Part shown: positions 8,801 through 11,354 of the stretch, one piece after another
How the letters are laid out: the number at the start of each line of letters is the position of its first letter
Numbering within the stretch: position 1 is the stretch's first letter
NCBI GenBank assembly: GCA_946481205.1
Contig: CAMLNB010000110.1
Span: forward strand, 1-11,354
Length of the DNA stretch: 11,354 bases
Reading direction: 5' to 3'
Source: an uncultured Kangiella sp.
Lineage (GTDB): Bacteria; Pseudomonadota; Gammaproteobacteria; Enterobacterales; DSM-103792
Notes under the pieces: generated by a model
Database searches by the model: none
Seen by the model: the letters and a program-made list of their open reading frames with translations, nothing else
Told to the model about the DNA's origin: nothing
Translations under genes and position numbers: made by a program

Positions 8801-9821
8801 CGAAGCGCCGCAGGAGCCGGTGGTGGCGGACGCGATGACAAATCCTGCGGTTGTGCCGTCCCCAGCACCGCCGCCGCAGCGCAATCCGGCGGATTGGCCG
8901 CAGCTGCTGATCGATTGCAAGCAATGCCGTTTCTACAGCCGTGATCTAGGCCATGTTCAAGTCAGTCTGCTTGACCAAGGCGCTGACAAAACCGTGCGGG
9001 TGCAAGCAGAACGCAACGGCTTGTTGAACGCGAAGCTGGAAGGGTTATGGTCGAGCACCGAGCAGCAAACGCAAATGAAAGGTCGGATTGCCAGCAATGA
9101 TTGGGGCAAGCTGACCCTGGACTGGGGTGTTGATCTGAGTGTGCGGCAAAGTAGCGGCCATATCGATCTCGATCTGCGCTGGCCGCAGAGCCCGGTTGAT
9201 TTCCGCCTGCGCGACAGTCGCGGCGAGATTCATTTGCGCTTGGGCAAAGGCCATATCGCGCGCAGCTCGGACAACGCCGAGCGGGTGCTGCGGGTATTCA
9301 GCTTGCTCAGCCTGCAATCGATTACCCGACGCCTGAGTCTGGATTTCTCCGACTTGTTCCGTGACGGATTTTATTACGATTCGATACGGGGCAGCTTTGC
9401 CATTGCCGATGGCAAAGCGGTGACGCAGGACACACTGATCGACGGCGTGTCTGCAGGTATTGCGCTCACTGGTGAAACCGATTTTGTGGCGCGTACACTC
9501 AATCAACAAATTGAAGTGACGCCGAAGCTGACGTCGAGCCTGCCGATTCTGGCGGGTTGGGCGATCAACCCACCGGCCGGCGTGCTGGTCTGGTTGATGA
9601 ACAAATTGTTTATCGATTCCGCGTTCAAGGTCGTCACCAGTTTGCAATACACCGCCCGTGGTCCGTGGGACAATCCGGAAGTGATCGAACGCGGTCGCAC
9701 CGAGAAGGAAGTGCCCGTGCCGGAAGAAGGCTTGCCTGAACCCGGTCAGGCACCGGCGGTGGGTGAGCAACCTCAGGTTGTGCCACCACCCACTGAACCG
9801 AAACCGGAGACAGGCTCATGA
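5844..9821 (+). CDS. yhdP: YhdP family AsmA-like envelope protein
   Basis: YhdP, with TamB and YdbH, is one of the AsmA-like proteins implicated in moving phospholipids from inner to outer membrane; it is anchored in the inner membrane with a long beta-rich periplasmic groove. The 1325-aa product (E. coli about 1266) has one N-terminal membrane helix at about 9-31 (WLWYSIAVLIISVAVLVSAG), then the AsmA-like start with FEQYLAERTG and PELRVEGIELL, long beta-strand-rich repeats, and the family-type C-terminus QQIEVTPKLTSSLPILAG with GPWDNPEV near 1277. Three low-complexity segments stand out: a Thr/Ala/Asp linker at about 892-932, a Pro-rich linker at about 987-1021 and a Pro/Glu tail at 1289-1325. 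Right after the second linker is a CxxC pair (Cys1025, Cys1028). The start has no good SD and overlaps the rng stop, suggesting translational coupling; the end overlaps the next gene by 4 nt. Confidence 0.93.
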   Translation: MAKRALKWLWYSIAVLIISVAVLVSAGRLLFPQAYRLKPTFEQYLAERTGATVKIGAVHGAWRGYGPELRVEGIELLTPGTGEPLLTISRFEAALDIPRSLLNWHAVMRRFEVDGLKALVELDKNGALVLPGLDIERGEDSEISAQYVIDALLRQNRVAITQTEIRYRRRQGDIIPLVLPEISLRNQPNQHQAIGELRVHDGGAAKFVLEFTDYPLRRSDRMTFYLNSESLDLARLPLPTAPLGVHLEDGDLQLQIWANWHDGGWRDGQAQVNLSQLLLVNDDQQRKQIPRFGGRLHFARADDDTWYLHGDDVQWQLDDDAQPPIHIEGAIARQHDGHRWGIDLGSLALADLLELVQFSSALPAELRQQLTELALSADLPRLQFDLQVKDETVIDWAAAARFEQLRYTSAKLPLIGTVAGRALVSPDGGAVRLQAAEQTIDFHQLFRAPLSVTALDVGLRWQQQTDSVLLTVPSLQISNADAMVAARGALMLANDAEPELALAVNIQQGVGAHASAYLPVAVMSDTLIAYLDRSIQQADVRNADAVIRGNPKAFPFTHFTGVFDLAAEVGNASFQFDDKWPAVTELDAALRFSGNSMFIDIKKGQLGGWQVDEGSVVLDPMSGPNTELLVQAKGGGSGAAALSLLRNSPLRDVLAPLTNTLEVTGALRTELALAIPLHSDGHARVQGNVQFGNANLLLKPLQLPLTAARGEVAFAEYGITGGTVRMQALGGQLQANLSGDRGGGRIAFNGQADSESIARWTPHPMQQKLLGRFDYDGQVLLPGTEQQGVKVELQSDLRGLAVDAPAPFGKSADAIAALSFVAGVESERLSLFADYQQQLVFQAERREGQALHAEFLLGGTSYAGHTPGFSIRGNMDKVAAETWIPFVADLVAASQREATGTPADNTTSADAGTVASTGTDAVSAAPALAISLAEVDFYGLPLSDVQLGGRAGTAGYELSLRAPMVTGELRFDDGKPIQVTLEKFLHEAPQEPVVADAMTNPAVVPSPAPPPQRNPADWPQLLIDCKQCRFYSRDLGHVQVSLLDQGADKTVRVQAERNGLLNAKLEGLWSSTEQQTQMKGRIASNDWGKLTLDWGVDLSVRQSSGHIDLDLRWPQSPVDFRLRDSRGEIHLRLGKGHIARSSDNAERVLRVFSLLSLQSITRRLSLDFSDLFRDGFYYDSIRGSFAIADGKAVTQDTLIDGVSAGIALTGETDFVARTLNQQIEVTPKLTSSLPILAGWAINPPAGVLVWLMNKLFIDSAFKVVTSLQYTARGPWDNPEVIERGRTEKEVPVPEEGLPEPGQAPAVGEQPQVVPPPTEPKPETGS

Positions 9822-10687
9822 AAGTTGCTGCCGTGCAAATGCGCTCTGGCGTTGATCGGGATCGCAACCTCGCTGACGCCGAACGCCTGATCGCCGAAGC
9901 GGCCGGACGCGGTGCCGAGTTGGTATTGCTGCCGGAAAATTTTCCGCTGATGGGTCAGCGTGAAGAAGACAAGTTGCTGATTGCTGAAGCCGATGGTGTC
10001 GGACCGATTCAACAGATGCTGAGCACGGCGGCGCGCCGCCATGGCATCTGGCTGGCAGCCGGAACCTACCCGGCGCGCAATCCTGATGCACGAGCGGGCG
10101 AGCGACCGGCACGGGTCCGGGCGCGCCTGGCGCTGTATCAACCAGACGGCATGCTGGCAACGGTGTATGACAAGCTGCATTTGTTCGATGTGCAGCTGCC
10201 CAGCGGTCAGGAAAGTTATTTTGAATCGCGCGGCATCGAACCCGGTGACGAGGTTGTGACAGCGTCCGCTGGCGCTGCCGTGCTGGGTTTCAGTATTTGT
10301 TATGACCTGCGCTTTCCAGAGCTCTATCGGCAATTGGTTGCGCGCGGTGCGACCCTGCTACTGGTGCCGGCGGCCTTCACGGCGACTACCGGCGCGGCGC
10401 ACTGGCACACCTTGCTGCGCGCTCGCGCGATCGAGAATCAGTGTTTTGTCGTGGCGGCCAATCAATGCGGTCGCCATGAAAACGGTCGCGCGACCTATGG
10501 TCACAGCGTAATCTACGATCCATGGGGAGAATGTCTGGCAGAGGCGGGGGAGGACGTGGGTGTTATCGTCGCCGAACTCGACTTCCAGCGCTTGCATGAC
10601 TTGCGTCAGCGTTTCCCGGTTTTGCGGCATCAACGAATCGCTGTGACGGGCACGCCCGTTCCGCTGTCCGATCCTTCCGGAGTGTGA
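9818..10687 (+). CDS. Nit-type carbon-nitrogen hydrolase (probable deaminated-glutathione amidase)
   Basis: This is a nitrilase-superfamily amidase of the NIT1/NIT2/YbeM group. The catalytic triad is visible: Glu40 in LLPENF, Lys119 in YDKLHLFDV and the nucleophile Cys161 in SICYDLRFPELYR. LHLFDV and CYDLRFPELYR are hallmarks of the Nit branch, whose characterised members hydrolyse deaminated glutathione, a by-product of transaminases (a metabolite-repair role). ENQCFVVAANQCG (206-218) and YGHSVIYDPWG (227-237) follow in the usual order. The 289-aa length is normal for one domain; there is no signal peptide. The ATG is in ATGA overlap with the yhdP stop, with GGAGA at 9806-9810 seven bases upstream. 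The omega-amidase activity of NIT2 cannot be excluded from sequence alone. It sits two bases before tldD. Confidence 0.9.
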   Translation: MKVAAVQMRSGVDRDRNLADAERLIAEAAGRGAELVLLPENFPLMGQREEDKLLIAEADGVGPIQQMLSTAARRHGIWLAAGTYPARNPDARAGERPARVRARLALYQPDGMLATVYDKLHLFDVQLPSGQESYFESRGIEPGDEVVTASAGAAVLGFSICYDLRFPELYRQLVARGATLLLVPAAFTATTGAAHWHTLLRARAIENQCFVVAANQCGRHENGRATYGHSVIYDPWGECLAEAGEDVGVIVAELDFQRLHDLRQRFPVLRHQRIAVTGTPVPLSDPSGV

Positions 10688-10689
10688 TC

Positions 10690-11354
10690 ATGACGTCATC
10701 GGCACCGTCGGTATTTGCTCAGGCCGAGCATCAGCTGCTGCGCGCGGCCGGCCTCGCTGCCAGCGATCTGAGTCAGGTGCTGGGCAGCATGCTGGGCCAT
10801 CGTATCGATGGCGCTGAATTGTATTTTCAAGCCAGTACGCACGAAGTTTGGGCGCTGGAAGATGGCATGGTCAAAGATGCCAGCTTCAGCAGTGATCGCG
10901 GCGTCGGCGTGCGTGCGCTGGCCGGCGACAAAACCGGTTTTGCCTATTCCGAAGATCTGGTGATGCCAGCGTTGCTGCAGGCGGCTGGTGCCGCCCGCTC
11001 GATTGCCCGCGCCGGTCAGGAACAAGCACTGGCGGCGTTTCGCCGCACCGAAGCAACGGCGCTGTATCCGGCAATCGATCCGCTGCCGGGCATGTCGGAA
11101 GCAGAAAAAATTGATTGGTTGCGCCAAGTCGATGCATACACCCGTGCGCTCGATCCGGCGGTGCAGGAAGTGCAGGCCTCGTTGACGGCGGTGTCGGAAC
11201 AAATTCTGGTTGCGCATACGGACGGCACACTCGCTGCGGATGTCCGGCCGCTGGTGCGGTTCAATGTGTCGGTGATTGTCGAACGCAAAGGCCGCCGCGA
11301 AACCGGTTATGCCGGCGGCGGTGGTCGTTACGATCTGACCACGCTGATGCAAAA
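10690..11354 (+). CDS. tldD: Zinc metalloprotease TldD, N-terminal part (3' end outside window)
   Basis: TldD pairs with TldE/PmbA as a heterodimeric zinc protease that cleaves unfolded peptides; in E. coli it acts on microcin B17 precursor and the CcdA antitoxin. About 221 codons are present (E. coli TldD about 481 aa) and the frame is open to the window end. Conserved N-terminal stretches are visible: GAELYFQ (41-47), HEVWALEDGMVKD (51-63), RGVGVRALAGDKTGFAYSED (70-89), MSEAEKIDWLRQVD, then ILVAHTDGTLAADVRPLVRF and YAGGGGR. The HExxxH zinc site of the family lies in the missing C-terminal half, so catalytic competence cannot be judged. ATG 10690 has GGAG at 10679-10682, seven bases upstream, and starts two bases after the nitrilase stop. 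There is no reading-frame damage in the visible part. Confidence 0.96.
   Translation, partial: MTSSAPSVFAQAEHQLLRAAGLAASDLSQVLGSMLGHRIDGAELYFQASTHEVWALEDGMVKDASFSSDRGVGVRALAGDKTGFAYSEDLVMPALLQAAGAARSIARAGQEQALAAFRRTEATALYPAIDPLPGMSEAEKIDWLRQVDAYTRALDPAVQEVQASLTAVSEQILVAHTDGTLAADVRPLVRFNVSVIVERKGRRETGYAGGGGRYDLTTLMQ

Noticed and set aside
7791..8924. A 377-codon minus-strand open frame opposite yhdP
   Set aside because: Its composition is typical of an antisense shadow frame and it shows no motif or ribosome binding site; yhdP is continuous and family-like across it.

Overview
The window is a dense, one-strand (+) stretch of core chromosome from a moderately GC-rich gammaproteobacterium. Gene order and protein similarity point to this class: mreB-mreC-mreD-maf(yhdE)-rng-yhdP-nitrilase-tldD is a conserved gammaproteobacterial layout, and MreB, RNase G and TldD follow the E. 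coli sequences closely as I remember them. I cannot name a genus. I see no mobile element, CRISPR array, RNA gene, phage or defence gene.

Layout. Bases 1-696 are the C-terminal half of a PepB-type M17 aminopeptidase. A 269-base gap follows (697-965) with three successive stem-loops; the last one is terminator-like, with a short T-run. A weak promoter candidate overlaps the second. The cell-shape genes come next: mreB (966-2009), a 107-base spacer with a strong hairpin, mreC (2117-3166, apparently starting at ATT) and mreD (3163-3648). Then come the nucleotide pyrophosphatase gene maf/yhdE (3661-4242), a 99-base spacer, rng (RNase G, 4342-5844), the giant AsmA-like gene yhdP (5844-9821), a Nit-type amidase (9818-10687) and the 5' part of tldD (10690 to the window end).

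How the genes fit together. MreB filaments with MreC and MreD direct lateral wall synthesis by the elongasome. YhdP is a periplasm-spanning AsmA-like protein implicated in phospholipid supply to the outer membrane. RNase G matures 16S rRNA and decays mRNAs. Maf/YhdE removes unwanted dTTP/UTP-type nucleotides. The Nit protein probably repairs deaminated glutathione. TldD (with TldE, not seen here) is a zinc metalloprotease. Several junctions overlap or nearly touch (mreC/mreD 4 nt, rng/yhdP 1 nt, yhdP/nit 4 nt, nit to tldD 2 nt apart), so the genes are likely co-transcribed and translationally coupled, possibly as mreBCD-maf and rng-yhdP-nit-tldD.

I found no undescribed system. The best second-look item is mreC: the only start that fits the conserved MreC N-terminus is ATT, with a well-placed ribosome binding site and no ATG, GTG or TTG in frame back to the preceding stop. 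Next are the hairpin between mreB and mreC, the stem-loop series before mreB, and the small 18-base-period duplications, one of which gives mreB a second in-frame stop.
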